Shown in pieces: positions 25,497 to 35,883 of a DNA stretch of 64,000 nt; the stretch's first letter is position 1; each line of letters opens with the position of its first letter. The DNA is from Lysinibacillus_B sp036662795 (GTDB lineage Bacteria; Bacillota; Bacilli; Bacillales_A; Planococcaceae): NCBI RefSeq assembly GCF_036662795.1, contig NZ_JBAFWZ010000005.1, positions 1 to 64,000 of the forward strand, read 5' to 3'. The position numbers and the translations under genes are program-made. A model generated the notes under the pieces. The model saw only the letters and a program-made list of their open reading frames with translations. It did no database searches and was not told the origin of the DNA.

Positions 25497-27153
25497 ATTG
25501 ATTATTTATAACAGTTGATTCGTAAAGAGTCACTTTGTTACGTCCATTATTTTTTGAGGTATAAAGTGCCTGGTCAGCATAATGGATAAGCTGCGAAATC
25601 GTAACAGCACCTACTTCTAGTCGTTCTGCTACGCCAATGCTAACAGTTATTGGAATGTAGAGTTCATTTTTTGCGAATGGATTTTCTTCAATTGATCGTA
25701 GAACCTTCTCTGCCACTATGCTAGCCTCTTTCAAAGTCGTGTTTGGTAGTAGGATGATAAACTCCTCACCGCCGTAGCGAGTCACGATATCGGTTTTACG
25801 AACTGTTTTTTGCATGAGCTTTGCGATGAATTTTAACACATCGTCACCGACTAAATGTCCATATGTATCGTTTACATTTTTAAAGAAATCGATATCAACT
25901 GCAATGCATGCACAGGACTGATTATCAAGTATAGCTTGATGTAATAGTACCTCTCCCTGCTCCATCAAATAACGACGATTATAGAGCTTTGTAAGTGGAC
26001 AAGATAAGGATAATGCCTCTAGTAAATTAACATTTTCCTTTACTTTAGAACCCATATGATTTAAAGCGTTGCCAAGCTCCTGAAATTCAACTGCATAACG
26101 GTTTATGGAGGATTCATCGATTTTATAATCGTAATCGCCTTGCTGAATGTTATGTAATCCTTGAATTAACTTGTGAACAGGCTCTTCAAATTTTCGTGCA
26201 AAATATAGCATGATTTTTATTGTGGCAAAAGCTCCAACTAAGATCGAAATGATGAGTAGAAACATTTTTTGGAAAACAGCTGTATGTGCCTCTAACACGG
26301 GAACCTCAGATATTAAGTACCAGTTTTCACGGTTAATCGGATTGCTTGCACCGAGCACCCATTCACCATTGTAATTCTTATAATAATTAATTTTCCCGTT
26401 ATTATCTTTTGCTATTTCTAATATGTGTGGGGCGATGTTGTAGTTTTCTGTAAAATTCTTTTCGGAAGCGGCACTAGCTTCACCTTTTTTAGGTGCAATA
26501 TGCTCAGTTAGCAGCATACCGTCCTTGTTTACAATGTAAGCGTGTCCAAAAAAACCTACCCTAGATTCAAAAAGAAGCTCATCAATTGTAGATAAGTTCA
26601 CTGTACCAAAAACAACGCCATTAAAATTATTATTTTTATCGAAAATAGGGGATGCAAATGCTAAAATCGGCTTGCCTGTTACTTTACTGATTAGTATATC
26701 TGTAATAAATTGTTGCTGCCCTGCCTTAGCCACCTGAAAATATTCTCGGTCATTTACATCAATAACGACTCCATCCATCGATTCACGTTCTACTGTATCA
26801 AATTGTACGAAGCCTTCCTTGCTGACGAATATAATATCTGTAAAATCAGACTGGTCACGATGCTCAATAAAAACCTCTCTAGATTTTTCAAATTCATAAT
26901 TTTTTACCATCTCTAAATTGGCAAGTGTATGAATATCACGGGACCTTTCTGTTAGCCAACTTTCAAAAAAATAATGCTGACTGTCTAAAAAGAAATCCAT
27001 CTTTTCAGACTGATCCTTCAAAGTTTGGCGGTATTCTATAATAAACGTCGGCAATAAAATAAATAAACTAATGATGATTGTAAATAATACGACCCACCTG
27101 CGAAGTTGGTCGCGAATAGTATCAAGGCGGAAAAATTGCTTGCTCATTTTCAA
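25495..27153 (-). CDS. Membrane diguanylate cyclase with extracellular Cache-type sensor
   Basis: 552 residues, TTG start six bases after GGGAGGG. Transmembrane helix at about residues 15-35, a dCache-like extracytoplasmic sensor (about 40-280, with DVNDREYFQVAKAG and FGHAYIVNKDGMLLTEH), a second helix (about 285-307), a HAMP-like linker and a C-terminal GGDEF domain. The active site is RYGGEEFIILLPNT, with DIDFFKNVNDTYGH before it, so it should be an active cyclase making cyclic di-GMP. No RxxD inhibitory site was confirmed. Monocistronic; the sensed ligand is unknown. Confidence 0.9.
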   Translation of the reverse strand: MKMSKQFFRLDTIRDQLRRWVVLFTIIISLFILLPTFIIEYRQTLKDQSEKMDFFLDSQHYFFESWLTERSRDIHTLANLEMVKNYEFEKSREVFIEHRDQSDFTDIIFVSKEGFVQFDTVERESMDGVVIDVNDREYFQVAKAGQQQFITDILISKVTGKPILAFASPIFDKNNNFNGVVFGTVNLSTIDELLFESRVGFFGHAYIVNKDGMLLTEHIAPKKGEASAASEKNFTENYNIAPHILEIAKDNNGKINYYKNYNGEWVLGASNPINRENWYLISEVPVLEAHTAVFQKMFLLIISILVGAFATIKIMLYFARKFEEPVHKLIQGLHNIQQGDYDYKIDESSINRYAVEFQELGNALNHMGSKVKENVNLLEALSLSCPLTKLYNRRYLMEQGEVLLHQAILDNQSCACIAVDIDFFKNVNDTYGHLVGDDVLKFIAKLMQKTVRKTDIVTRYGGEEFIILLPNTTLKEASIVAEKVLRSIEENPFAKNELYIPITVSIGVAERLEVGAVTISQLIHYADQALYTSKNNGRNKVTLYESTVINNQ

Positions 27154-27289
27154 TTTTATCCCTCCCGAAAAAAGGATAGCAATTTTAACAACTTTTTACA
27201 ATCTATGTTTTCGTGAAAAAAAGTATAAAAATCGAAATTTTCAAAATTTTATGGGTAGGCTAACAAATATGGAGCGAAAGGAATGTAAA

Positions 27290-27322
27290 AAGTGATGATA
27301 AGCATTCGATGCCTTCATCACT
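27290..27322. terminator. Weak terminator-like hairpin
   Basis: AAGTGATGA and TCATCACTT form a stem just beyond the 3' end of the proC-like gene; no strong T run on either strand. Confidence 0.4.
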
Positions 27323-27344
27323 TCTTCTGTAAAAAGTACTTTTG

Positions 27345-28142
27345 TTATTGTAAGCTCTTGTCCTTATTTGTAACTGCTGCTACTGCATCGTAAATCGTAC
27401 TTTCAAAGTGATTAATTTGAAGTGAAGTTACACCTTGTATCGTTGTGCCACCTGGTGAGCAAACTTGGTCAATTAATGACCACGGATGATCACTTGATTC
27501 TAGTACCATTTTAGCGCTTCCTAAAACAGCGTTTGCAGCAATTTGGAGCGCCATTTGTTTTGGCATTCCTTCGCTTACTGCTGCACGAGCAAGAGAGTCA
27601 ATATAAAGGTACGTAAAAGCTGGAGAAGCACAGCCGATTGTAGTGAAGATGGAGAATAAGTTTTCTGGAAGTTCGACAATAGATCCAACGGTTGTAAACA
27701 TTTCTTCAACTAACCTCTTATGTGCCGAAGACGTAGTCGGACTTGTTGAATAGCAGCTTGTTGATGCGCCAATCATTGCATTAATATTAGGCATAACTCG
27801 GAAAATAGTCGTATCCTCTTTTAAATTTCCCTGTAAGTATTGAAGAGTTTTACCGGCGGCAATCGAAATAATGATCTGACCGTCTCGTAAATTTTGTCGT
27901 ACAGTGGGGAGTATGGAAGGTAGTACTTGTGGTTTAACAGCTAGCACAATTACTTCTGATTTTGACAGTATTTCTTCAATAGTTGTACATGCTTGTATAT
28001 TATATTCCTTTACAAGCGACTCTGTTTTTTCAAGTGAGCGATTTAGTCCGTATATGGAGTTACTATCAAAAGAACCGCTCCCAATCATCCCTTTAATAAT
28101 AGCCTGTGCCATGTTTCCAAGACCAATAAATCCGTAATTCAT
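27345..28142 (-). CDS. proC: Pyrroline-5-carboxylate reductase family protein
   Basis: 265 residues from the ATG at 28142, seven bases after GGAG; an in-frame TTG at 28148 is too close to the ribosome site. N-terminal Rossmann motif YGFIGLGNMAQAIIKGMI, VLAVKPQVLPSIL near residue 70, RVMPNINAMIGAS near residue 117, and a C-terminal dimerisation domain with CSPGGTTIQGVTSL (about residue 230), the ProC signature. It reduces 1-pyrroline-5-carboxylate to proline with NAD(P)H. Bacilli carry several ProC paralogues (ProH, ProI, ProG), so which one this is stays open. Confidence 0.88.
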   Translation of the reverse strand: MNYGFIGLGNMAQAIIKGMIGSGSFDSNSIYGLNRSLEKTESLVKEYNIQACTTIEEILSKSEVIVLAVKPQVLPSILPTVRQNLRDGQIIISIAAGKTLQYLQGNLKEDTTIFRVMPNINAMIGASTSCYSTSPTTSSAHKRLVEEMFTTVGSIVELPENLFSIFTTIGCASPAFTYLYIDSLARAAVSEGMPKQMALQIAANAVLGSAKMVLESSDHPWSLIDQVCSPGGTTIQGVTSLQINHFESTIYDAVAAVTNKDKSLQ

Positions 28143-28352
28143 ATTCAAACTCCTTCATTTTACATATCGTAAATTATAGCATATTAACCTTTGAGTTAGA
28201 TTAAAAAGTAGATTTTTGATCGAATAAAATCAATAGAGGGGAAACATAGAATGAGTACATTTCGTTTTATCATAAAACAATATTGTTCATTTTGACTATA
28301 CTATGTAAAATACAATTAATGAAGGCATTGCCTTACCGGGAGTGAAGAGGTT

Positions 28353-29351
28353 TTGAAGAAAAAGAGAAAACCGCTACAGAAATTCGAAAATGTCATAATG
28401 TTTCCTGGTGCAGTGGAAAGATTACTTTCGCAGGCGCATTCATATGCGGAAAATTATCAATATGATCTGGCCAATACGACTTTTGAAGAGGCATTAAAAT
28501 ATTCGGAAGGCGACGAAATGACATTAAGTGTCTATGCATACTCGTTGTACGAGGCGAAAGATTTTGAAAAAGCGAAGGAAATATGCGAAAGATTGCTTGC
28601 TATTGGACCATCGATGTATTTTGAAGTAATGGAGCTTTATTTAACAATTAGTATGCAACTTAGACAGTTTAAACAGGTTGAAAAAATCATTGAATCATTA
28701 GTAGAAGAGGATGCTATACCAGATGATCAACTAGAAAAGTTTGAACGTTTAAGAAAATTAAATGCTGAGATTGCTGAAAATAAACAGCATCTTGAAGAAT
28801 CATTTTCGAATGAGCCACCTCTAGCTGAAAGTGATTTTTCCTTAGAGCATTTCTTATCCAAGCCGCCGAATGAGCAGCTTATGCTTGTTCATGAATTAAC
28901 CTTAGCAAATATAAGACCAATAGCGCAAAGCTTAAAGCAAATAATAGAGTATGATGAAACGCATCCATTTATCAAAAGCCTGCTTCTTATTTTATTAGTA
29001 GAGCAGGAAGTGGTTATGGAAATAACGATTCGAAAATTTGGGCTTTCACAAATAGTGAATCCTGCCGAATTGAAGCTACCTACTCGATTACCACATTTTC
29101 AAAATGTGTCCGCTATTATTGGGGGGAAGCTTGAGCAAGAGCCTTCAACATTAGAGCTTGTGCAATATTTAATATCAAAGCATGCCATTGTCACATACCC
29201 TTTCGAATGGTTACACTATGAGGATGAAGATGTGGCTGCTAGCTATATCGATTATGTGAACACGATGTTTGGCAAAGTGCAGGAAATGGACGATGAAATA
29301 ATTGAATTTTTACAGACTCTAGAAAAACTAACTGAATTACAACATATGTGA
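28353..29351 (+). CDS. TPR-repeat protein
   Basis: 332 residues, TTG start behind GTGAAGAGG. Helical throughout. Tetratricopeptide-like repeats are visible at about residues 20-130 (YAENYQYDLANTTFEEALKY, YSLYEAKDFEKAKEICERLL). The rest is helical without a recognised domain. It directly precedes tig, as a TPR-protein gene does in several bacilli. No signal peptide, so cytoplasmic. Partner unknown. Confidence 0.75.
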   Translation: MKKKRKPLQKFENVIMFPGAVERLLSQAHSYAENYQYDLANTTFEEALKYSEGDEMTLSVYAYSLYEAKDFEKAKEICERLLAIGPSMYFEVMELYLTISMQLRQFKQVEKIIESLVEEDAIPDDQLEKFERLRKLNAEIAENKQHLEESFSNEPPLAESDFSLEHFLSKPPNEQLMLVHELTLANIRPIAQSLKQIIEYDETHPFIKSLLLILLVEQEVVMEITIRKFGLSQIVNPAELKLPTRLPHFQNVSAIIGGKLEQEPSTLELVQYLISKHAIVTYPFEWLHYEDEDVAASYIDYVNTMFGKVQEMDDEIIEFLQTLEKLTELQHM

Positions 29352-29357
29352 AAAAAG

Positions 29358-29385
29358 TTGAAACTAATCGTATCTATGTTATACT
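29358..29385 (+). promoter_or_regulatory. Sigma-A promoter of tig
   Basis: TTGAAA (29358-29363), 16 bases, TATACT (29380-29385). It lies about 75 bases before the tig start; the leader contains no obvious attenuator. Confidence 0.6.
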
Positions 29386-29458
29386 AAAATGGTTGTCAAA
29401 ATCGTATAAAACGAACAGTTTGGTTAACAACCTTAAACTTATTTTGGAGGTCGTCTAA

Positions 29459-30748
29459 ATGTCAGTAAAATGGGAAAAGCAAGAAGGTAACCAAGGATTA
29501 TTAACAATCGAAGTACCTGCTGAAGATGTAAACAAAGCTTTAGATAAAGCATTTGCTAAAGTAGTAAAAAATATTAATGTACCAGGTTTCCGTAAAGGGA
29601 AAGTACCTCGTCCAATGTTTGAAAAAATGTATGGCGCTGAAGCACTTTATCAAGATGCTTTAGAAATTATCATTCCAGATGCATACTCTAATGCAATCGA
29701 CGAAGCTGGAATTGAGCCAGTTGACTTCCCAGAAATCGCTGGAACAGAAAACTTCGCTAAAGGTCAAGATTTCACATTTACAGCAACTGTAACTGTTAAA
29801 CCAGAGCCAAAATTAGGCGAATACAAAGGTCTTGAAGTAGCTAAGCTTTCAACAGAAGTAACAGATGAAGAAGTAGAAGCACAAATTCAAGAACAATTAG
29901 CAAAAAAAGCTGAATTAGAAATTAAAGAAGACGAGGCAATCGTTGACGGTGATACAGCTGTAATTGATTTTGAAGGTTTCGTTGGTGACGAAGCTTTCGA
30001 AGGTGGTAAAGGTGAAGACTACCCATTAGAAATCGGTTCAGGTTCATTCATTCCTGGCTTTGAAGAGCAGTTAGTAGGTGTTAAAGCTGGCGAAGCTAAA
30101 GACGTTATTGTTACTTTCCCAGAAGAATATCATGCTGCTGAATTAGCTGGTAAAGAAGCTACGTTCAAAGTAACAGTGAAAGAAGTAAAAACAAAGGTTC
30201 TTCCTGAACTAAACGATGATTTCGCAAAAGAAATCGATCCAGAAGTGGAAGGCTTAGATGCTCTACGTGCGAAAATTAAAGAGCAAACTGCCGAGCAAAA
30301 GAAAGCTGAATCAGAAGGCGCTCTTCGTGATGAGCTAGTTGAAAAAGCAGCAGAAAACACTGAAGTTGAAATTCCAGCTTCAATGATCAACACAGAAGTA
30401 GATCGTATGCTACAAGAATTTGGTCAACGTCTGCAAATGCAAGGTATGAATCTTGATTTATACTACCAGTTCTCTGGTCAAAACGAGGAAGCTTTACGTG
30501 AGCAAATGCAAGCTGATGCAGAAAATCGCGTACGTGTTTCTTTAACTTTAGAAGCAATCGCTGCTGCTGAAAACGTTCAAGTTTCAGAAGAAGATATGAC
30601 GGCTGAGTTAGATTCTATGGCTGGCCAATTCAACATGACTGTAGAGCAAATCAAAACAGCTTTAGGCGGCACAGCTGTTCTTGAAAACGATATTCGTACG
30701 AAGAAAACAGTTGAACTTTTAGTTGAAAACGCTAAAATCTCAGAATAA
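29459..30748 (+). CDS. tig: Trigger factor, ribosome-associated chaperone/prolyl isomerase
   Basis: 429 residues, ATG behind TTGGAGG. Three-domain layout: ribosome-binding domain with the GFRKGKVPRPMFEKMYG signature (about residues 43-60), FKBP-type isomerase domain (about 160-245, with GDTAVIDFEGFVGDEAFEGG) and the helical C-terminal chaperone cradle. It binds nascent chains at the ribosome exit. Standard place before clpX, with its own terminator between. Confidence 0.97.
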   Translation: MSVKWEKQEGNQGLLTIEVPAEDVNKALDKAFAKVVKNINVPGFRKGKVPRPMFEKMYGAEALYQDALEIIIPDAYSNAIDEAGIEPVDFPEIAGTENFAKGQDFTFTATVTVKPEPKLGEYKGLEVAKLSTEVTDEEVEAQIQEQLAKKAELEIKEDEAIVDGDTAVIDFEGFVGDEAFEGGKGEDYPLEIGSGSFIPGFEEQLVGVKAGEAKDVIVTFPEEYHAAELAGKEATFKVTVKEVKTKVLPELNDDFAKEIDPEVEGLDALRAKIKEQTAEQKKAESEGALRDELVEKAAENTEVEIPASMINTEVDRMLQEFGQRLQMQGMNLDLYYQFSGQNEEALREQMQADAENRVRVSLTLEAIAAAENVQVSEEDMTAELDSMAGQFNMTVEQIKTALGGTAVLENDIRTKKTVELLVENAKISE

Positions 30749-30810
30749 TTTTGGTTTTCAAATTTGAACGGCCGTTATAGCCGATTCTGGTAAGATAGTC
30801 TTAAGAATGT

Positions 30811-30847
30811 AAAACAAGGTACGGAATATAAACCGTGCCTTGTTTTA
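30811..30847 (+). terminator. Terminator of tig
   Basis: AAAACAAGGTACGG pairs with CCGTGCCTTGTTTT around an eight-base loop. Confidence 0.85.
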
Positions 30848-31020
30848 TCACATATAGAATGAATAAAAAATAGCAATTAATACATATATGAGATATTCTT
30901 AGTAATAAATTCATCTATTAGAAGCAAGGAATATTGATAAGGTAACTTTTTTACAGACAATATATTTGATAATGCATGCATAATCTTGTAAGATTGTTGC
31001 TTGAATAGGGGTGAAACAAA

Positions 31021-32286
31021 TTGTTCAAATTTAATGATGAAAAAGGCAATTTAAAATGCTCTTTCTGTGGAAAACCACAAGAACAAGTTCGTAAACTGGT
31101 TGCAGGACCAGGCGTATATATTTGTGACGAGTGTATTGAGTTATGCTCAGAAATCGTCGTAGAGGAGCTAGGCGTAGAGGAAGAAATCGAGTTTAAAGAT
31201 ATTCCGAAGCCGAAAGAGATTTTAGGTGTGTTAGATGAGTATGTAATTGGACAAGAACGAGCTAAGAAAGCATTAGCTGTTGCTGTGTACAATCATTATA
31301 AACGTATTAATTCTAATTCGAAAATCGATGACGTTGAGTTGTCAAAATCTAATATTGTGTTAATCGGGCCAACTGGTAGTGGTAAAACATTATTAGCTCA
31401 AACATTAGCACGAATTTTAAATGTTCCGTTTGCTATTGCAGATGCTACTTCATTAACAGAAGCGGGTTACGTTGGGGAAGATGTTGAAAACATCTTACTA
31501 AAACTAATCCAAGCTGCAGATTATGATATCGAGCGTGCGGAAAAAGGGATTATCTATATTGATGAGATCGATAAAGTAGCACGTAAATCTGAAAATCCAT
31601 CAATTACACGTGATGTTTCAGGTGAAGGCGTTCAGCAAGCGCTTTTAAAAATTCTTGAAGGTACAGTAGCAAGTGTACCTCCTCAAGGTGGACGTAAGCA
31701 TCCACATCAGGAATTTTTACAAATAGATACATCAAATATTTTATTTATCGTCGGTGGAGCATTTGACGGTATCGAACAAATTATTAAGCGTCGTCAAGGA
31801 GAAAAAGTAATTGGTTTTGGCTCTAATGCGAGTAAGCAAGAGGAACAAGGCTCCTTACTAGCTCAGCTAATTCCAGAGGACCTATTAAAATTTGGCTTAA
31901 TCCCAGAATTTATCGGTCGTCTACCAGTATTAGCGAGCTTAGAGCAGTTAAATGTTGATGCGCTAGTACAAATTTTAACTGAGCCGAAAAATGCTCTTGC
32001 AAAGCAATACCAAAAAATGCTTGAGCTTGATAATGTAGAGCTAGAATTTGAAGAGCAAGCATTAGTTGAAATTGCTAAGCTTGCTATCGAGCGTAAAACA
32101 GGTGCTCGTGGATTGCGCTCAATCATTGAATCAACAATGCTAGATGTGATGTTTGAGTTACCTTCGAGAGAAGATATTGTGAAATGTATTATTACAGCCG
32201 AAACGATTACAGAAAAAGCTGAACCAAAGCTATTATTAGCAGATGGCTCGATTTTTGAAAAAGATAACAATAAAACGTCGGCATAA
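31021..32286 (+). CDS. clpX: ClpX, ATPase subunit of ClpXP protease
   Basis: 421 residues, TTG start behind TAGGGGTGAA. N-terminal zinc-binding domain with the four Cys (CSFCGKPQ and CDECIELC), Walker A GPTGSGKT (about residue 118), Walker B IIYIDEIDK, the RKHPHQEF pore-region loop, sensor II GARGLRSI. It unfolds tagged substrates and feeds them to ClpP. Full length and typical. Between tig and lonA as in bacilli, but lonB is absent between clpX and lonA. Confidence 0.97.
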   Translation: MFKFNDEKGNLKCSFCGKPQEQVRKLVAGPGVYICDECIELCSEIVVEELGVEEEIEFKDIPKPKEILGVLDEYVIGQERAKKALAVAVYNHYKRINSNSKIDDVELSKSNIVLIGPTGSGKTLLAQTLARILNVPFAIADATSLTEAGYVGEDVENILLKLIQAADYDIERAEKGIIYIDEIDKVARKSENPSITRDVSGEGVQQALLKILEGTVASVPPQGGRKHPHQEFLQIDTSNILFIVGGAFDGIEQIIKRRQGEKVIGFGSNASKQEEQGSLLAQLIPEDLLKFGLIPEFIGRLPVLASLEQLNVDALVQILTEPKNALAKQYQKMLELDNVELEFEEQALVEIAKLAIERKTGARGLRSIIESTMLDVMFELPSREDIVKCIITAETITEKAEPKLLLADGSIFEKDNNKTSA

Positions 32287-32333
32287 CATCGTTTTTAAAA
32301 TGCGCCTTTTTAATAGCGTATGATTATTTTAAT

Positions 32334-32385
32334 GAGCTGGCTACGTACGTGTAACATATAGCACAGTCGTAGTCAGCTTTTTATT
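32334..32385 (+). terminator. Terminator of clpX
   Basis: AGCTGGCTACG and CGTAGTCAGCT pair with one mismatch around a long loop, followed by T5. Confidence 0.75.
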
Positions 32386-32497
32386 CCATATTCTTTATAC
32401 ATACAATCTGATAAATGAATGAAAAAACTAACTAACTTAAACACATACTACAATTGCGGGTTGGTACGGATTGATTTGGATGGAGGTGAATACCCGC

Positions 32498-34816
32498 GTG
32501 AAAAAAATACAAGAAAATATCCCATTATTACCTTTAAGAGGCTTGCTTGTTTATCCATCAATGGTGCTACATATTGATGTTGGTCGTGAACGCTCAGTTG
32601 CTGCACTAGAGCATGCCATGTTAAACGAGAGCCAAATATTCTTAGCAACACAAGAAGATATGCGAGTAGAATCACCGGATCAGGACGATTTATATGATGT
32701 AGGTACGCTAGCGAATGTAAAGCAAATGTTAAAGTTGCCGAATGGTACTCTACGCATTTTAGTGGAAGGTATTGTACGTGCTAAAATGACTGATTATCAG
32801 GAGGGCAAGCAGTTTACTACGGCTACGATTGAATTGCATGAAGATCCAGTTACAAAGGATGCTGAAACAGAAGCATTAATGCGTACGTTACTAACGTATT
32901 TTGAAAAGTATGCAAAAATGTCGAATAAAATAACAACTGAAACGATTGAATCTGTCCTAGATATTGAGGAGCCGGGCCGTTTAACGGATGTTATTTCTTC
33001 ACATTTGCCTTTTAAAGTAGGAGAAAAACAGGAAATCCTAAGTATTTTCAATGTGAAAAAACGACTGGATCATTTAATTATCCGTCTACACGATGAACAA
33101 GAAGTATTGAATTTAGAAAAGAAAATTAACACTAAAGTTAAGCAGGCGATGGAGCGTACTCAAAAGGAATATTTCCTGCGAGAGCAAATGAAAGCAATTC
33201 AGGCGGAGCTTGGTGATCGTGAAGGAAAAACGGGGGAAGTTTCTGACCTGCGAAAAAGAATTGACGAATCAGGTATGCCGGAATCTACACGTAAGGTAGC
33301 CCTAAAAGAGCTTGATCGTTATGAAAAGCTACCTTCTGCTAGTGCTGAAAGTGGTGTTATTCGTAACTATGTGGAATGGTTAGTATCCATCCCATGGAGT
33401 GAGAAGACAGAGGATCGATTAGATACGGCGCATGCAGAGGAGATTTTAAATCGTGATCACGAAGGCTTAGAAAAAGTGAAAGAACGTATTTTAGAATATC
33501 TATCCGTTCGTCAATTAAGAAAGTCTTTACGTGGTCCGATTATTTGTTTAGCAGGACCTCCAGGTGTAGGGAAAACAAGCTTAGCGCGTTCAATTGCTGA
33601 AAGTTTAGACCGTAAATTTGTCCGTATATCACTAGGAGGCGTTCGTGATGAATCTGAAATAAGAGGTCATCGTAGAACGTACGTAGGTGCAATGCCTGGT
33701 CGAATTATTCAAGGGATGAAAAAAGCGGGGACATCGAATCCTGTATTTTTACTTGATGAAATAGATAAAATGTCGAATGATTTTCGTGGTGATCCGTCAG
33801 CAGCGATGCTGGAAGTTTTAGATCCAGAGCAAAATAGTACATTTAGTGACCATTATATTGAAGAGCCGTATAATTTATCAGATGTACTATTTATTGCAAC
33901 AGCGAATGATTTAGGAACTATTCCTGGACCTCTACTTGATCGTATGGAGGTCATTACAATTGCAGGCTATACGGAATTAGAGAAAACAGAAATAACGAAA
34001 AATCATTTAATTCCGAAGCAAATGGAAGAGCATGGATTAAAAAAATCCCAGCTAATTATGAAGGATGAAGCGATTCTTGATTTAATTCGTTATTATACTC
34101 GTGAGGCTGGAGTTCGCGGGCTTGAGCGACAAGTTGCGACGGTTTGCCGTAAAGCTGCTAAAATAATCGTTTCTGGAGAAAAGAAACGAGTTACAGTGTC
34201 ATCTAAAACATTAACTGAGATGCTTGGAAAACATCGATATCGATATGGACAAGCAGAAACAGAAAATCAAATTGGTATTGCGACAGGACTAGCCTATACA
34301 ACGGTTGGTGGCGATACATTACAAATTGAGGTATCATTAACGCCAGGTAAAGGAAAGCTTCAGCTAACAGGTAAACTTGGTGAAGTGATGAAAGAATCTG
34401 CACAAACAGCCCTTTCTTATGTTCGATCATTATCGAATAAGTTAGGCATCGATGCTGATTTCTTTGATGGACATGATTTGCATATTCATGTTCCAGAGGG
34501 TGCCGTTCCTAAGGATGGCCCTTCAGCGGGGATTACGATTGTTACTGCGATTGTTTCGGCAATTTCGAAAAAGCCGATTAAACGAGAAGTTGGTATGACA
34601 GGTGAAGTAACTTTGCGTGGTCGTGTGTTACCGATTGGTGGATTAAAGGAAAAGTCACTAAGTGCGCATCGTGCGGGCTTAACGACCATTATTTTACCAA
34701 AAGACAATGAACGCGATATTGATGATATACCAGAGCAAGTTCGCGAGCAGCTGTCATTTAAACTAGTGTCACAAGCGGAGGAAGTGCTTAAGTTGGCACT
34801 TGATGGAGGGTTTTAA
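32498..34816 (+). CDS. lonA: Lon protease, ATP-dependent
   Basis: 772 residues from the GTG at 32498, chosen because TGGAGGTGA lies eight bases before it and the protein then begins, like LonA, shortly before NIPLLPLRGLLVYP. N-terminal substrate domain, AAA+ module with Walker A GPPGVGKTS (about residue 350) and Walker B PVFLLDEIDKMS, then the protease domain with the Ser-Lys dyad: PKDGPSAGI (Ser) and GGLKEKSLSAHRAG (Lys). It degrades misfolded and regulatory proteins. The engB gene starts five bases after its stop and is cotranscribed. Confidence 0.96.
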   Translation: MKKIQENIPLLPLRGLLVYPSMVLHIDVGRERSVAALEHAMLNESQIFLATQEDMRVESPDQDDLYDVGTLANVKQMLKLPNGTLRILVEGIVRAKMTDYQEGKQFTTATIELHEDPVTKDAETEALMRTLLTYFEKYAKMSNKITTETIESVLDIEEPGRLTDVISSHLPFKVGEKQEILSIFNVKKRLDHLIIRLHDEQEVLNLEKKINTKVKQAMERTQKEYFLREQMKAIQAELGDREGKTGEVSDLRKRIDESGMPESTRKVALKELDRYEKLPSASAESGVIRNYVEWLVSIPWSEKTEDRLDTAHAEEILNRDHEGLEKVKERILEYLSVRQLRKSLRGPIICLAGPPGVGKTSLARSIAESLDRKFVRISLGGVRDESEIRGHRRTYVGAMPGRIIQGMKKAGTSNPVFLLDEIDKMSNDFRGDPSAAMLEVLDPEQNSTFSDHYIEEPYNLSDVLFIATANDLGTIPGPLLDRMEVITIAGYTELEKTEITKNHLIPKQMEEHGLKKSQLIMKDEAILDLIRYYTREAGVRGLERQVATVCRKAAKIIVSGEKKRVTVSSKTLTEMLGKHRYRYGQAETENQIGIATGLAYTTVGGDTLQIEVSLTPGKGKLQLTGKLGEVMKESAQTALSYVRSLSNKLGIDADFFDGHDLHIHVPEGAVPKDGPSAGITIVTAIVSAISKKPIKREVGMTGEVTLRGRVLPIGGLKEKSLSAHRAGLTTIILPKDNERDIDDIPEQVREQLSFKLVSQAEEVLKLALDGGF

Positions 34817-34821
34817 AAAGA

Positions 34822-35403
34822 ATGAAAGTCCATAATGTCGAAATGGTCATTAGTGCCGTTAGACCAGAACAATATCCAGAAGATGGACTGCCAGAATTTG
34901 CGCTAGCAGGACGTTCAAACGTCGGAAAGTCTTCATTTATAAACCGTATGATTGGGCGTAAAGCGTTAGCGCGTATTTCGTCTAAGCCAGGTAAAACACA
35001 AACGTTAAACTTCTATAAAATTGAAGAAAGTTTGTTTTTCGTAGATGTACCGGGCTACGGGTATGCAAAAGTTTCTAAATCTGAGCGTGCGGCTTGGGGG
35101 AAAATGATTGAAAAGTATTTCACAGCACGAGAATTGCTAAAAGCGGTTGTCCTTATTGTAGATTTACGTCATTCTCCTACAAATGATGATTGTATGATGT
35201 ACGATTTTTTAAAGCACTATAATATTCCGTGTATTGTCATTGCAACGAAGGCTGATAAAATTCCAAAAGGAAAATGGGATAAGCATAAAAAAGTTGTAAG
35301 AGAAACACTGCAAATGGATAAGCAGGATCCGTTAATCGTCTTTTCCTCTGAAAAAGGACTTGGGTTCGAGCAGGCATGGGCAGAAATCGAGGCACGTATG
35401 TAA
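34822..35403 (+). CDS. engB: Ribosome-biogenesis GTPase YsxC/EngB
   Basis: 193 residues, family length. G1 loop GRSNVGKSS (about residue 32), G2/G3 region GKTQTLNFY and DVPGYG, G4 TKAD (about 146), G5 SSEKGLG. It binds GTP and acts in 50S subunit assembly. Cotranscribed with lonA; followed by a strong terminator. The next gene in most bacilli is hemA, but here a 6.5-kb insertion of surface genes separates them. Confidence 0.96.
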   Translation: MKVHNVEMVISAVRPEQYPEDGLPEFALAGRSNVGKSSFINRMIGRKALARISSKPGKTQTLNFYKIEESLFFVDVPGYGYAKVSKSERAAWGKMIEKYFTARELLKAVVLIVDLRHSPTNDDCMMYDFLKHYNIPCIVIATKADKIPKGKWDKHKKVVRETLQMDKQDPLIVFSSEKGLGFEQAWAEIEARM

Positions 35404-35408
35404 TAAAC

Positions 35409-35452
35409 AATGCTGTTAGTTCATTTTAAAATGAACTGGCGGCGTTTTTTTG
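35409..35452 (+). terminator. Terminator of the lonA-engB transcript
   Basis: AGTTCATTTT and AAAATGAACT form a perfect core stem; an outer GCTGTT/GGCGGC pairing adds to it; T7 follows. Confidence 0.85.
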
Positions 35453-35516
35453 TTATTTTGAATTTACACTTGATGAACGCTAGATCTATCCGATAAAAAG
35501 GATAGGAGGTGCTTCT

Positions 35517-35693
35517 ATGGATATTGCAGCATTATCAATGGCAATGAGTCAATCTCAATTAATGCAAAACGTCTCACTAGCTGTTACTAACAAAGTAATG
35601 GAAACGCAGCAACAACAGGCACAACAATTAACGGAGCTTATGGTGGATGCACCACATCCAAGCCTAGGACAAAGTATTGATATTTCAATCTAA
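35517..35693 (+). CDS. YjfB-like small protein
   Basis: 58 residues, ATG behind GGATAGGAGGT. The sequence MDIAALSMAMSQSQLMQNV, then VTNKVMETQQQQAQQL and the end PHPSLGQSIDISI, matches the YjfB (putative motility protein) family of bacilli. A small helical, Gln-rich, soluble protein; its role in motility is only a family guess. Monocistronic by position. Confidence 0.8.
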   Translation: MDIAALSMAMSQSQLMQNVSLAVTNKVMETQQQQAQQLTELMVDAPHPSLGQSIDISI

Positions 35694-35883
35694 TTTATAT
35701 TAGCGGAATGACTCAAATATCATTCCGCTTATTTCACTTATTCTACATAGGTGATCTATAAGTAATATACTGCCGTTTGTTTATCTATAAAATGGTTCTA
35801 TTACATAACTTTATTAATAGAGAATTATTCTCTCATTTTTGATATAATTTTGATATTGTACAAGAGTAAAGGAGGAAATATAC